From Eutreptiella sp. 'Long Island Sound 2002' (lineage: Eukaryota > Euglenozoa > Euglenophyceae > Eutreptiales > Eutreptiaceae): DNA of 64,000 bases. The translations under genes and the position numbers were made by a program. Shown one piece after another: positions 1-13,900 of the stretch; position 1 is the stretch's first letter; the number at the start of each line of letters is the position of its first letter. Below the pieces are notes generated by a model that had not been told where the DNA came from, did not search any database, and saw only the letters and a program-made list of their open reading frames with translations. The DNA is taken from positions 168,612,535 through 168,676,534 of the forward strand of contig OZ038380.1 in NCBI GenBank assembly GCA_964036045.1, written 5' to 3'.

Positions 1-2639
1 TTGGTGAGGACACCAAGCAAAATGCATTTGGTCCCCCATTCTTGGTGAGGACACCAAGCAAAATGCATTTGTTCCCCCATTCTTGGTAAGGACACCAAGC
101 AAAATGCATTTGGTCCCCCATTCTTGGTAAGGACACCAAGCAAAATGCATTTGGTCCCTCATTCTTGGTAAGGACACCAAGCAAAATGCATTTGTTCCCT
201 CATTCTTGGTAAGGACACCAAGCAAAATGCATTTGTTCCCCCATTCTTGGTAAGGACACCAAGCAAAATGCATTTGGTCCCCCATTCTTGGTGAGGACAC
301 CAAGCAAAATGCATTTGGTCCCTCATTCTTGGTAAGGACACCAAGCAAAATGCATTTGTTCCCCCATTCTTGGTAAGGACACCAAGCAAAATGCATTTGG
401 TCCCTCATTCTTGGTAAGGACACCAAGCAAAATGCATTTGGTCCCTCATTCTTGGTAAGGACACCAAGCAAAATGCATTTCTTGGTGAGGACACCAAGCA
501 AAATGCATTTGTTCCCCCATTCTTGGTAAGGACACCAAGCAAAATGCATTTGGTCCCTCATTCTTGGTAAGGACACCAAGCAAAATGCATTTGGTCCCTC
601 ATTCTTGGTGAGGACACCAAGCAAAATGCATTTGGTCCCTCATTCTTGGTAAGGACACCAAGCAAAATGCATTTGGTCCCTCATTCTTGGTAAGGACACC
701 AAGCAAAATGCATTTGGTCCCTCATTCTTGGTAAGGACACCAAGCAAAATGCATTTGGTCCCTCATTCTTGGTAAGGACACCAAGCAAAATGCATTTCTT
801 GGTGAGGACACCAAGCAAAATGCATTTGTTCCCCCATTCTTGGTAAGGACACCAAGCAAAATGCATTTGGTCCCTCATTCTTGGTAAGGACACCAAGCAA
901 AATGCATTTGGTCCCTCATTCTTGGTGAGGACACCAAGCAAAATGCATTTGGTCCCCCATTCTTGGTAAGGACACCAAGCAAAATGCATTTGGTCCCCCA
1001 TTCTTGGTAAGGACACCAAGCAAAATGCATTTGGTCCCCCATTCTTGGTAAGGACACCAAGCAAAATGCATTTGGTCCCCCATTCTTGGTAAGGACACCA
1101 AGCAAAATGCATTTGGTCCCCCATTCTTGGTGAGGACACCAAGCAAAATGCATTTGGTCCCCCATTCTTGGTAAGGACACCAAGCAAAATGCATTTGGTC
1201 CCTCATTCTTGGTAAGGACACCAAGCAAAATGCATTTGGTCCCCCATTCTTGGTAAGGACACCAAGCAAAATGCATTTGGTCCCTCATTCTTGGTAAGGA
1301 CACCAAGCAAAATGCATTTGGTCCCCCATTCTTGGTAAGGACACCAAGCAAAATGCATTTGGTCCCTCATTCTTGGTAAGGACACCAAGCAAAATGCATT
1401 TGGTCCCCCATTCTTGGTAAGGACACCAAGCAAAATGCATTTGGTCCCCCATTCTTGGTGAGGACACCAAGCAAAATGCATTTGGTCCCTCATTCTTGGT
1501 AAGGACACCAAGCAAAATGCATTTGGTCCCTCATTCTTGGTAAGGACACCAAGCAAAATGCATTTGGTCCCTCATTCTTGGTAAGGACACCAAGCAAAAT
1601 GCATTTGGTCCCTCATTCTTGGTAAGGACACCAAGCAAAATGCATTTGGTCCCTCATTCTTGGTAAGGACACCAAGCAAAATGCATTTGGTCCCTCATTC
1701 TTGGTAAGGACACCAAGCAAAATGCATTTGGTCCCTCATTCTTGGTAAGGACACCAAGCAAAATGCATTTGGTCCCTCATTCTTGGTAAGGACACCAAGC
1801 AAAATGCATTTGGTCCCTCATTCTTGGTAAGGACACCAAGCAAAATGCATTTGGTCCCTCATTCTTGGTAAGGACACCAAGCAAAATGCATTTGGTCCCT
1901 CATTCTTGGTAAGGACACCAAGCAAAACGCATTTGGTCCCCCATTCTTGGTGAGGACACCAAGCAAAATGCATTTGGTCCCTCATTCTTGGTAAGGACAC
2001 CAAGCAAAATGCATTTGGTCCCTCATTCTTGGTAAGGACACCAAGCAAAATGCATTTGGTCCCTCATTCTTGGTAAGGACACCAAGCAAAATGCATTTGG
2101 TCCCTCATTCTTGGTAAGGACACCAAGCAAAACGCATTTGGTCCCCCATTCTTGGTGAGGACACCAAGCAAAATGCATTTGGTCCCTCATTCTTGGTAAG
2201 GACACCAAGCAAAATGCATTTGGTCCCTCATTCTTGGTAAGGACACCAAGCAAAATGCATTTGGTCCCTCATTCTTGGTAAGGACACCAAGCAAAATGCA
2301 TTTGGTCCCTCATTCTTGGTAAGGACACCAAGCAAAACGCATTTGGTCCCCCATTCTTGGTGAGGACACCAAGCAAAATGCATTTGGTCCCTCATTCTTG
2401 GTAAGGACACCAAGCAAAATGCATTTGGTCCCTCATTCTTGGTGAGGACACCAAGCAAAATGCATTTGGTCCCCCATTCTTGGTAAGGACACCAAGCAAA
2501 ATGCATTTGGTCCCCCATTCTTGGTAAGGACACCAAGCAAAATGCATTTGGTCCCCCATTCTTGGTGAGGACACCAAGCAAAATGCATTTGGTCCCTCAT
2601 TCTTGGTGAGGACACCAAGCAAAATGCATTTGGTCCCTC

Positions 2640-5330
2640 ATTCTTGGTGAGGACACCAAGCAAAATGCATTTGGTCCCTCATTCTTGGTAAGGACACCAA
2701 GCAAAATGCATTTGTTCCCCCATTCTTGGTAAGGACACCAAGCAAAATGCATTTGGTCCCCCATTCCTGGTAAGGACACCAAGCAAAATGCATTTGTTCC
2801 CCCATTCTTGGTAAGGACACCAAGCAAAATGCATTTGGTCCCTCATTCTTGGTAAGGACAGCAAGCAAAATGCATTTGGTCCCTCATTCTTGGTAAGGAC
2901 ACCAAGCAAAATGCATTTGGTCCCTCATTCTTGGTAAGGACACCAAGCAAAATGCATTTGGTCCCTCATTCTTGGTAAGGACACCAAGCAAAATGCATTT
3001 GGTCCCTCATTCTTGGTAAGGACACCAAGCAAAATGCATTTGGTCCCTCATTCTTGGTAAGGACACCAAGCAAAACGCATTTGGTCCCCCATTCTTGGTG
3101 AGGACACCAAGCAAAATGCATTTGGTCCCTCATTCTTGGTAAGGACACCAAGCAAAATGCATTTGGTCCCCCATTCTTGGTGAGGACACCAAGCAAAATG
3201 CATTTGGTCCCCCATTCTTGGTAAGGACACCAAGCAAAATGCATTTGGTCCCCCATTCTTGGTAAGGACACCAAGCAAAATGCATTTGGTCCCCCATTCT
3301 TGGTAAGGACACCAAGCAAAATGCATTTGGTCCCCCATTCTTGGTAAGGACACCAAGCAAAATGCATTTGGTCCCCCATTCTTGGTAAGGACACCAAGCA
3401 AAATGCATTTGGTCCCTCATTCTTGGTGAGGACACCAAGCAAAATGCATTTGGTCCCTCATTCTTGGTAAGGACACCAAGCAAAATGCATTTGGTCCCCC
3501 ATTCTTGGTAAGGACACCAAGCAAAATGCATTTGTTCCCCCATTCTTGGTAAGGACACCAAGCAAAATGCATTTAATCCCCCATTCTTGGTGAGGACACC
3601 AAGCAAAATGCATTTGTTCCCCCATTCTTGGTGAGGACACCAAGCAAAATGCATTTGTTCCCCCATTCTTGGTAAGGACACCAAGCAAAATGCATTTGGT
3701 CCCTCATTCTTGGTGAGGACACCAAGCAAAATGCATTTGGTCCCTCATTCTTGGTAAGGACACCAAGCAAAATGCATTTGGTCCCTCATTCTTGGTGAGG
3801 ACACCAAGCAAAATGCATTTGGTCCCCCATTCTTGGTAAGGACAGCAAGCAAAATGCATTTGGTCCCCCATTCTTGGTAAGGACACCAAGCAAAATGCAT
3901 TTGGTCCCCCATTCTTGGTAAGGACACCAAGCAAAATGCATTTGATCCCCCATTCTTGGTGAGGACACCAAGCAAAATGCATTTGTTCCCCCATTCTTGG
4001 TAAGGACACCAAGCAAAATGCATTTGGTCCCTCATTCTTGGTGAGGACACCAAGCAAAATGCATTTGGTCCCCCATTCTTGGTAAGGACACCAAGCAAAA
4101 TGCATTTGGTCCCCCATTCTTGGTAAGGACACCAAGCAAAATGCATTTGGTCCCCCATTCTTGGTGAGGACACCAAGCAAAATGCATTTGGTCCCTCATT
4201 CTTGGTAAGGACACCAAGCAAAATGCATTTGGTCCCTCATTCTTGGTAAGGACACCAAGCAAAATGCATTTGGTCCCTCATTCTTGGTAAGGACACCAAG
4301 CAAAATGCATTTGGTCCCTCATTCTTGGTGAGGACACCAAGCAAAATGCATTTGTTCCCCCATTCTTGGTAAGGACACCAAGCAAAATGCATTTGGTCCC
4401 CCATTCCTGGTAAGGACACCAAGCAAAATGCATTTGTTCCCCCATTCTTGGTAAGGACACCAAGCAAAATGCATTTGGTCCCTCATTCTTGGTAAGGACA
4501 CCAAGCAAAATGCATTTGGTCCCTCATTCTTGGTAAGGACACCAAGCAAAATGCATTTGGTCCCTCATTCTTGGTAAGGACACCAAGCAAAATGCATTTG
4601 GTCCCTCATTCTTGGTAAGGACACCAAGCAAAATGCATTTGGTCCCTCATTCTTGGTAAGGACACCAAGCAAAATGCATTTGGTCCCTCATTCTTGGTAA
4701 GGACACCAAGCAAAACGCATTTGGTCCCCCATTCTTGGTGAGGACACCAAGCAAAATGCATTTGGTCCCTCATTCTTGGTAAGGACACCAAGCAAAATGC
4801 ATTTGGTCCCCCATTCTTGGTGAGGACACCAAGCAAAATGCATTTGGTCCCCCATTCTTGGTAAGGACACCAAGCAAAATGCATTTGGTCCCCCATTCTT
4901 GGTAAGGACACCAAGCAAAATGCATTTGGTCCCCCATTCTTGGTAAGGACACCAAGCAAAATGCATTTGGTCCCCCATTCTTGGTAAGGACACCAAGCAA
5001 AATGCATTTGGTCCCCCATTCTTGGTAAGGACACCAAGCAAAATGCATTTGGTCCCTCATTCTTGGTGAGGACACCAAGCAAAATGCATTTGGTCCCTCA
5101 TTCTTGGTAAGGACACCAAGCAAAATGCATTTGGTCCCCCATTCTTGGTAAGGACACCAAGCAAAATGCATTTGTTCCCCCATTCTTGGTAAGGACACCA
5201 AGCAAAATGCATTTGTTCCCCCATTCTTGGTGAGGACACCAAGCAAAATGCATTTGTTCCCCCATTCTTGGTGAGGACACCAAGCAAAATGCATTTGTTC
5301 CCCCATTCTTGGTAAGGACACCAAGCAAAA
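2640..5330. repeat. 1,640-bp (40-unit) higher-order duplication in the array
   Basis: The pattern of variant units from about 2,640 to 3,690 recurs from about 4,280 to 5,330 at an offset of exactly 1,640 bp. Shared marks include the CCATTCCTGG unit near 2,762 and 4,402 and the AAAACGCATTT unit near 3,073 and 4,713. A few single-base differences separate the copies, so this is a fairly recent block duplication by unequal exchange. Confidence 0.85.
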
Positions 5331-8300
5331 TGCATTTGTTCCCTCATTCTTGGTAAGGACACCAAGCAAAATGCATTTGGTCCCCCATTCTTGGTAAGGA
5401 CACCAAGCAAAATGCATTTGGTCCCCCATTCTTGGTAAGGACACCAAGCAAAATGCATTTGGTCCCCCATTCTTGGTAAGGACACCAAGCAGAATGCATT
5501 TGGTCCCCCATTCTTGGTGAGGACACCAAGCAAAATGCATTTGGTCCCCCATTCTTGGTAAGGACACCAAGCAAAATGCATTTGGTCCCCCATTCTTGGT
5601 AAGGACACCAAGCAGAATGCATTTGGTCCCCCATTCTTGGTGAGGACACCAAGCAAAATGCATTTGGTCCCCCATTCTTGGTGAGGACACCAAGCAAAAT
5701 GCATTTGGTCCCTCATTCTTGGTAAGGACACCAAGCAAAATGCATTTGGTCCCTCATTCTTGGTAAGGACACCAAGCAAAATGCATTTGGTCCCTCATTC
5801 TTGGTAAGGACACCAAGCAAAATGCATTTGGTCCCTCATTCTTGGTAAGGACACCAAGCAAAATGCATTTGGTCCCCCATTCTTGGTAAGGACACCAAGC
5901 AAAATGCATTTGGTCCCTCATTCTTGGTAAGGACACCAAGCAAAATGCATTTGGTCCCCCATTCTTGGTAAGGACACCAAGCAAAATGCATTTGGTCCCT
6001 CATTCTTGGTAAGGACACCAAGCAAAATGCATTTGGTCCCCCATTCTTGGTAAGGACACCAAGCAAAATGCATTTGGTCCCTCATTCTTGGTAAGGACAC
6101 CAAGCAAAATGCATTTGGTCCCTCATTCTTGGTAAGGACACCAAGCAAAATGCATTTGGTCCCTCATTCTTGGTAAGGACACCAAGCAAAACGCATTTGG
6201 TCCCTCATTCTTGGTAAGGACACCAAGCAAAATGCATTTGGTTCCCCATTCTTGGTAAGGACACCAAGCAAAATGCATTTGGTCCCCCATTCTTGGTAAG
6301 GACACCAAGCAAAATGCATTTGGTCCCCCATTCTTGGTAAGGACACCAAGCAAAATGCATTTGGTCCCCCATTCTTGGTAAGGACACCAAGCAAAATGCA
6401 TTTGGTCCCCCATTCTTGGTAAGGACACCAAGCAAAATGCATTTGGTCCCCCATTCTTGGTAAGGACACCAAGCAAAATGCATTTGGTCCCCCATTCTTG
6501 GTAAGGACACCAAGCAAAATGCATTTGGTCCCTCATTCTTGGTAAGGACACCAAGCAAAATGCATTTGGTCCCCCATTCTTGGTAAGGACACCAAGCAAA
6601 ATGCATTTGGTCCCCCATTCTTGGTAAGGACACCAAGCAAAATGCATTTGGTCCCCCATTCTTGGTAAGGACACCAAGCAAAATGCATTTGGTCCCCCAT
6701 TCTTGGTAAGGACACCAAGCAAAATGCATTTGGTCCCTCATTCTTGGTAAGGACACCAAGCAAAATGCATTTGGTCCCTCATTCTTGGTAAGGACACCAA
6801 GCAAAATGCATTTGGTCCCCCATTCTTGGTAAGGACACCAAGCAAAATGCATTTGGTCCCCCATTCTTGGTGAGGACACCAAGCAAAATGCATTTGGTCC
6901 CTCATTCTTGGTAAGGACACCAAGCAAAATGCATTTGGTCCCTCATTCTTGGTAAGGACACCAAGCAAAATGCATTTGGTCCCCCATTCTTGGTAAGGAC
7001 ACCAAGCAAAATGCATTTGGTCCCTCATTCTTGGTAAGGACACCAAGCAAAATGCATTTGGTCCCCCATTCTTGGTAAGGACACCAAGCAAAATGCATTT
7101 GGTCCCTCATTCTTGGTAAGGACACCAAGCAAAATGCATTTGGTCCCCCATTCTTGGTAAGGACACCAAGCAAAATGCATTTGGTCCCTCATTCTTGGTA
7201 AGGACACCAAGCAAAATGCATTTGGTCCCCCATTCTTGGTAAGGACACCAAGCAAAATGCATTTGGTCCCTCATTCTTGGTAAGGACACCAAGCAAAATG
7301 CATTTGGTCCCTCATTCTTGGTAAGGACACCAAGCAAAATGCATTTGGTCCCTCATTCTTGGTAAGGACACCAAGCAAAATGCATTTGGTCCCCCATTCT
7401 TGGTAAGGACACCAAGCAAAATGCATTTGGTCCCCCATTCTTGGTAAGGACACCAAGCAAAATGCATTTGGTCCCTCATTCTTGGTAAGGACACCAAGCA
7501 AAATGCATTTGGTCCCTCATTCTTGGTAAGGACACCAAGCAAAATGCATTTGGTCCCTCATTCTTGGTAAGGACACCAAGCAAAATGCATTTGGTCCCTC
7601 ATTCTTGGTAAGGACACCAAGCAAAATGCATTTGGTCCCTCATTCTTGGTAAGGACACCAAGCAAAATGCATTTGGTCCCTCATTCTTGGTAAGGACACC
7701 AAGCAAAATGCATTTGTTCCCTCATTCTTGGTAAGGACACCAAGCAAAATGCATTTGGTCCCTCATTCTTGGTAAGGACACCAAGCAAAATGCATTTGGT
7801 CCCCCATTCTTGGTAAGGACACCAAGCAAAATGCATTTGGTCCCCCATTCTTGGTAAGGACACCAAGCAAAATGCATTTGGTCCCCCATTCTTGGTAAGG
7901 ACACCAAGCAAAATGCATTTGGTCCCGCATTCTTGGTAAGGACACCAAGCAAAATGCATTTGGTCCCCCATTCTTGGTAAGGACACCAAGCAAAATGCAT
8001 TTGGTCCCTCATTCTTGGTAAGGACACCAAGCAAAATGCATTTGGTCCCTCATTCTTGGTAAGGACACCAAGCAAAATGCATTTGGTCCCCCATTCTTGG
8101 TAAGGACACCAAGCAAAATGCATTTGGTCCCCCATTCTTGGTAAGGACACCAAGCAAAATGCATTTGGTCCCTCATTCTTGGTAAGGACACCAAGCAAAA
8201 TGCATTTGGTCCCCCATTCTTGGTAAGGACACCAAGCAAAATGCATTTGGTCCGCCATTCTTGGTAAGGACACCAAGCAAAATGCATTTGGTCCCCCATT

Positions 8301-9320
8301 CTTGGTAAGGACACCAAGCAAAATGCATTTGGTCCCCCATTCTTGGTAAGGACACCAAGCAAAATGCATTTGGTCCCCCATTCTTGGTAAGGACACCAAG
8401 CAAAATGCATTTGGTCCCTCATTCTTGATAAGGACACCAAGCAAAATGCATTTGGTCCCCCATTCTTGGTAAGGACACCAAGCAAAATGCATTTGTTCCC
8501 CCATTCTTGGTGAGGACACCAAGCAAAATGCATTTGGTCCCCCATTCTTGGTAAGGACACCAAGCAAAATGCATTTGGTCCCCCATTCTTGGTAAGGACA
8601 CCAAGCAAAATGCATTTGGTCCCCCATTCTTGGTGAGGACACCAAGCAAAATGCATTTGGTCCCCCATTCTTGGTAAGGACACCAAGCAAAATGCATTTG
8701 GTCCCTCATTCTTGGTAAGGACACCAAGCAAAATGCATTTGGTCCCCCATTCTTGGTAAGGACACCAAGCAAAATGCATTTGGTCCCCCATTCTTGGTGA
8801 GGACACCAAGCAAAATGCACTTGGTCCCTCATTCTTGGTAAGGACACCAAGCAAAATGCATTTGTTCCCCCATTCTTGGTAAGGACACCAAGCAAAATGC
8901 ATTTGGTCCCCCATTCTTGGTAAGGACACCAAGCAAAATGCATTTGGTCCCCCATTCTTGGTAAGGACACCAAGCAAAATGCATTTGGTCCCCCATTCTT
9001 GGTAAGGACACCAAGCAAAATGCATTTGGTCCCTCATTCTTGGTAAGGACACCAAGCAAAATGCATTTGGTCCCCCATTCTTGGTAAGGACACCAAGCAA
9101 AATGCATTTGGTCCCCCATTCTTGGTAAGGACACCAAGCAAAATGCATTTGGTCCCCCATTCTTGGTAAGGACACCAAGCAAAATGCATTTGGTCCCCCG
9201 TTCTTGGTAAGGACACCAAGCAAAATGCATTTGGTCCCTCATTCTTGGTAAGGACACCAAGCAAAATGCATTTGGTCCCCCATTCTTGGTAAGGACACCA
9301 AGCAAAATGCATTTGGTCCC

Positions 9321-10960
9321 TCATTCTTGGTAAGGACACCAAGCAAAATGCATTTGGTCCCCCATTCTTGGTAAGGACACCAAGCAAAATGCATTTGGTC
9401 CCTCATTCTTGGTAAGGACACCAAGCAAAATGCATTTGTTCCCCCATTCTTGGTAAGGACACCAAGCAAAATGCATTTGGTCCCTCATTCTTGGTAAGGA
9501 CACCAAGCAAAATGCATTTGTTCCCCCATTCTTGGTAAGGACAACAAGCAAAAGGCATTTGTTCCCCCATTCTTGGTAAGGACACCAAGCAAAAGGCATT
9601 TGTTCCCCCATTCTTGGTGAGGACACCAAGCAAAATGCATTTGTTCCCCCATTCTTGGTGAGGACACCAAGCAAAATGCATTTGGTCCCTCATTCTTGGT
9701 AAGAACACCAAGCAAAATGCATTTGTTCCCCCATTCTTGGTGAGGACACCAAGCAAAATGCATTTGTTCCCCCATTCTTGGTAAGGACACCAAGCAAAAG
9801 GCATTTGGTCCCTCATTCTTGGTAAGGACACCAAGCAAAATGCATTTGTTCCCCCATTCTTGGTAAGGACACCAAGCAAAATGCATTTGGTCCCCCATTC
9901 CTGGTAAGGACACCAAGCAAAATGCATTTGGTCCCCCATTCCTGGTAAGGACACCAAGCAAAATGCATTTGGTCCCTCATTCTTGGTGAGGACACCAAGC
10001 AAAATGCATTTGTTCCCCCATTCTTGGTAAGGACACCAAGCAAAATGCATTTGGTCCCCCGTTCTTGGTAAGGACACCAAGCAAAATGCATTTGGTCACC
10101 CATTCTTGGTAAGGACACCAAGCAAAATGCATTTGGTCCCTCATTCTTGGTAAGGACACCAAGCAAAATGCATTTGGTCCCCCATTCTTGGTAAGGACAC
10201 CAAGCAAAATGCATTTGGTCCCTCATTCTTGGTAAGGACACCAAGCAAAATGCATTTGTTCCCCCATTCTTGGTAAGGACACCAAGCAAAATGCATTTGG
10301 TCCCTCATTCTTGGTAAGGACACCAAGCAAAATGCATTTGTTCCCCCATTCTTGGTAAGGACAACAAGCAAAAGGCATTTGTTCCCCCATTCTTGGTAAG
10401 GACACCAAGCAAAAGGCATTTGTTCCCCCATTCTTGGTGAGGACACCAAGCAAAATGCATTTGTTCCCCCATTCTTGGTGAGGACACCAAGCAAAATGCA
10501 TTTGGTCCCTCATTCTTGGTAAGAACACCAAGCAAAATGCATTTGTTCCCCCATTCTTGGTGAGGACACCAAGCAAAATGCATTTGTTCCCCCATTCTTG
10601 GTAAGGACACCAAGCAAAAGGCATTTGGTCCCTCATTCTTGGTAAGGACACCAAGCAAAATGCATTTGTTCCCCCATTCTTGGTAAGGACACCAAGCAAA
10701 ATGCATTTGGTCCCCCATTCCTGGTAAGGACACCAAGCAAAATGCATTTGGTCCCCCATTCCTGGTAAGGACACCAAGCAAAATGCATTTGGTCCCTCAT
10801 TCTTGGTGAGGACACCAAGCAAAATGCATTTGTTCCCCCATTCTTGGTAAGGACACCAAGCAAAATGCATTTGGTCCCCCGTTCTTGGTAAGGACACCAA
10901 GCAAAATGCATTTGGTCACCCATTCTTGGTAAGGACACCAAGCAAAATGCATTTGGTCCC
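9321..10960. repeat. 820-bp (20-unit) tandem higher-order duplication
   Basis: The stretch from about 9,321 to 10,140 is repeated from 10,141 to about 10,960 at an 820-bp offset with almost no differences. Both copies carry the rare GGACAACAAG unit (near 9,540 and 10,360), the AAGAACACC unit (near 9,701 and 10,521), the CCCGTTC unit and the GGTCACCC unit. A related GGACAACAAG unit near 14,994 marks an older relative. Confidence 0.88.
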
Positions 10961-13900
10961 TCATTCTTGGTAAGGACACCAAGCAAAATGCATTTGGTCC
11001 CTCATTCTTGGTAAGGACACCAAGCAAAATGCATTTGGTCCCTCATTCTTGGTAAGGACACCAAGCAAAATGCATTTGGTCCCTCATTCTTGGTAAGGAC
11101 ACCAAGCAAAATGCATTTGGTCCCCCATTCTTGGTGAGGACACCAAGCAAAATGCATTTGGTCCCCCATTCTTGGTAAGGACACCAAGCAAAATGCATTT
11201 GGTCCCTCATTCTTGGTAAGGACACCAAGCAAAATGCATTTGGTCCCTCATTCTTGGTGAGGACACCAAGCAAAATGCATTTGCTCCCGCATTCTTGGTA
11301 AGGACACCAAGCAAAATGCATTTGGTCCCCCATTCTTGGTAAGGACACCAAGCAAAATGCATTTGGTCCCTCATTCTTGGTAAGGACACCAAGCAAAATG
11401 CATTTGGTCCCCCATTCTTGGTAAGGACACCAAGCAAAATGCATTTGGTCCCCCATTCTTGGTAAGGACACCAAGCAAAATGCATTTGGTCCCTCATTCT
11501 TGGTAAGGACACCAAGCAAAATGCATTTGGTCCCTCATTCTTGGTGAGGACACCAAGCAAAATGCATTTGGTCCCCCATTCTTGGTAAGGACACCAAGCA
11601 AAATGCATTTGGTCCCCCATTCTTGGTAAGGACACCAAGCAAAATGCATTTGGTCCCTCATTCTTGGTGAGGACACCAAGCAAAATGCATTTGGTCCCCC
11701 ATTCTTGGTAAGGACACCAAGCAAAATGCATTTGGTCCCTCATTCTTGGTAAGGACACCAAGCAAAATGCATTTGGTCCCTCATTCTTGGTAAGGACACC
11801 AAGCAAAATGCATTTGGTCCCCCATTCTTGGTAAGGACACCAAGCAAAATGCATTTGGTCCCCCATTCTTGGTAAGGACACCAAGCAAAATGCATTTGGT
11901 CCCCCATTCTTGGTAAGGACACCAAGCAAAATGCATTTGGTCCCCCATTCTTGGTGAGGACACCAAGCAAAATGCATTTGGTCCCTCATTCTTGGTAAGG
12001 ACACCAAGCAAAATGCATTTGGTCCCTCATTCTTGGTAAGGACACCAAGCAAAATGCATTTGCTCCCGCATTCTTGGTAAGGACACCAAGCAAAATGCAT
12101 TTGGTCCCCCATTCTTGGTAAGGACACCAAGCAAAATGCATTTGGTCCCTCATTCTTGGTAAGGACACCAAGCAAAATGCATTTGGTCCCTCATTCTTGG
12201 TGAGGACACCAAGCAAAATGCATTTGGTCCCCCATTCCTGGTAAGGACACCAAGCAAAATGCATTTGGTCCCTCATTCTTGGTGAGGACACCAAGCAAAA
12301 TGCATTTGGTCCCTCATTCTTGGTAAGGACACCAAGCAAAATGCATTTGGTCCCTCATTCTTGGTAAGGACACCAAGCAAAATGCATTTGGTCCCTCATT
12401 CTTGGTAAGGACACCAAGCAAAATGCATTTGGTCCCCCATTCCTGGTAAGGACACCAAGCAAAATGCATTTGGTCCCTCATTCTTGGTAAGGACACCAAG
12501 CAAAATGCATTTGGTCCCTCATTCTTGGTGAGGACACCAAGCAAAATGCATTTGGTCCCTCATTCTTGGTAAGGACACCAAGCAAAATGCATTTGGTCCC
12601 CCATTCTTGGTAAGGACACCAAGCAAAATGCATTTGGTCCCCCATTCTTGGTAAGGACACCAAGCAAAATGCATTTGGTCCCTCATTCTTGGTAAGGACA
12701 CCAAGCAAAATGCATTTGGTCCCCCATTCTTGGTAAGGACACCAAGCAAAATGCATTTGGTCCCTCATTCTTGGTAAGGACACCAAGCAAAATGCATTTG
12801 GTCCCTCATTCTTGGTAAGGACACCAAGCAAAATGCATTTGGTCCCTCATTCTTGGTAAGGACACCAAGCAAAATGCATTTGGTCCCTCATTCTTGGTAA
12901 GGACACCAAGCAAAATGCATTTGGTCCCCCATTCTTGGTAAGGACACCAAGCAAAATGCATTTGGTCCCCCATTCTTGGTAAGGACACCAAGCAAAATGC
13001 ATTTGGTCCCTCATTCTTGGTAAGGACACCAAGCAAAATGCATTTGGTCCCCCATTCTTGGTGAGGACACCAAGCAAAATGCATTTGGTCCCCCATTCCT
13101 GGTAAGGACACCAAGCAAAATGCATTTGGTCCCCCATTCTTGGTAAGGACACCAAGCAAAATGCATTTGGTCCCCCATTCTTGGTAAGGACACCAAGCAA
13201 AATGCATTTGGTCCCCCATTCTTGGTGAGGACACCAAGCAAAATGCATTTGGTCCCTCATTCTTGGTAAGGACACCAAGCAAAATGCATTTGGTCCCTCA
13301 TTCTTGGTAAGGACACCAAGCAAAATGCATTTGGTCCCTCATTCTTGGTGAGGACACCAAGCAAAATGCATTTGGTCCCCCATTCTTGGTAAGGACACCA
13401 AGCAAAATGCATTTGGTCCCCCATTCTTGGTAAGGACACCAAGCAAAATGCATTTGGTCCCTCATTCTTGGTAAGGACACCAAGCAAAATGCATTTGGTC
13501 CCCCATTCTTGGTAAGGACACCAAGCAAAATGCATTTGGTCCCTCATTCTTGGTAAGGACACCAAGCAAAATGCATTTGGTCCCTCATTCTTGGTAAGGA
13601 CACCAAGCAAAATGCATTTGGTCCCCCATTCTTGGTAAGGACACCAAGCAAAATGCATTTGGTCCCTCATTCTTGGTAAGGACACCAAGCAAAATGCATT
13701 TGGTCCCTCATTCTTGGTAAGGACACCAAGCAAAATGCATTTGGTCCCTCATTCTTGGTGAGGACACCAAGCAAAATGCATTTGGTCCCTCATTCTTGGT
13801 AAGGACACCAAGCAAAATGCATTTGGTCCCTCATTCTTGGTAAGGACACCAAGCAAAATGCATTTGGTCCCTCATTCTTGGTAAGGACACCAAGCAAAAT

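Noticed and set aside
8009-9223. 404-codon minus-strand ORF in the satellite, with regular Cys and Met
   Set aside because: It is the longest chance run of units lacking the stop-making T variant; the same peptide occurs in all three phases and no start, splice or conservation signal supports translation.
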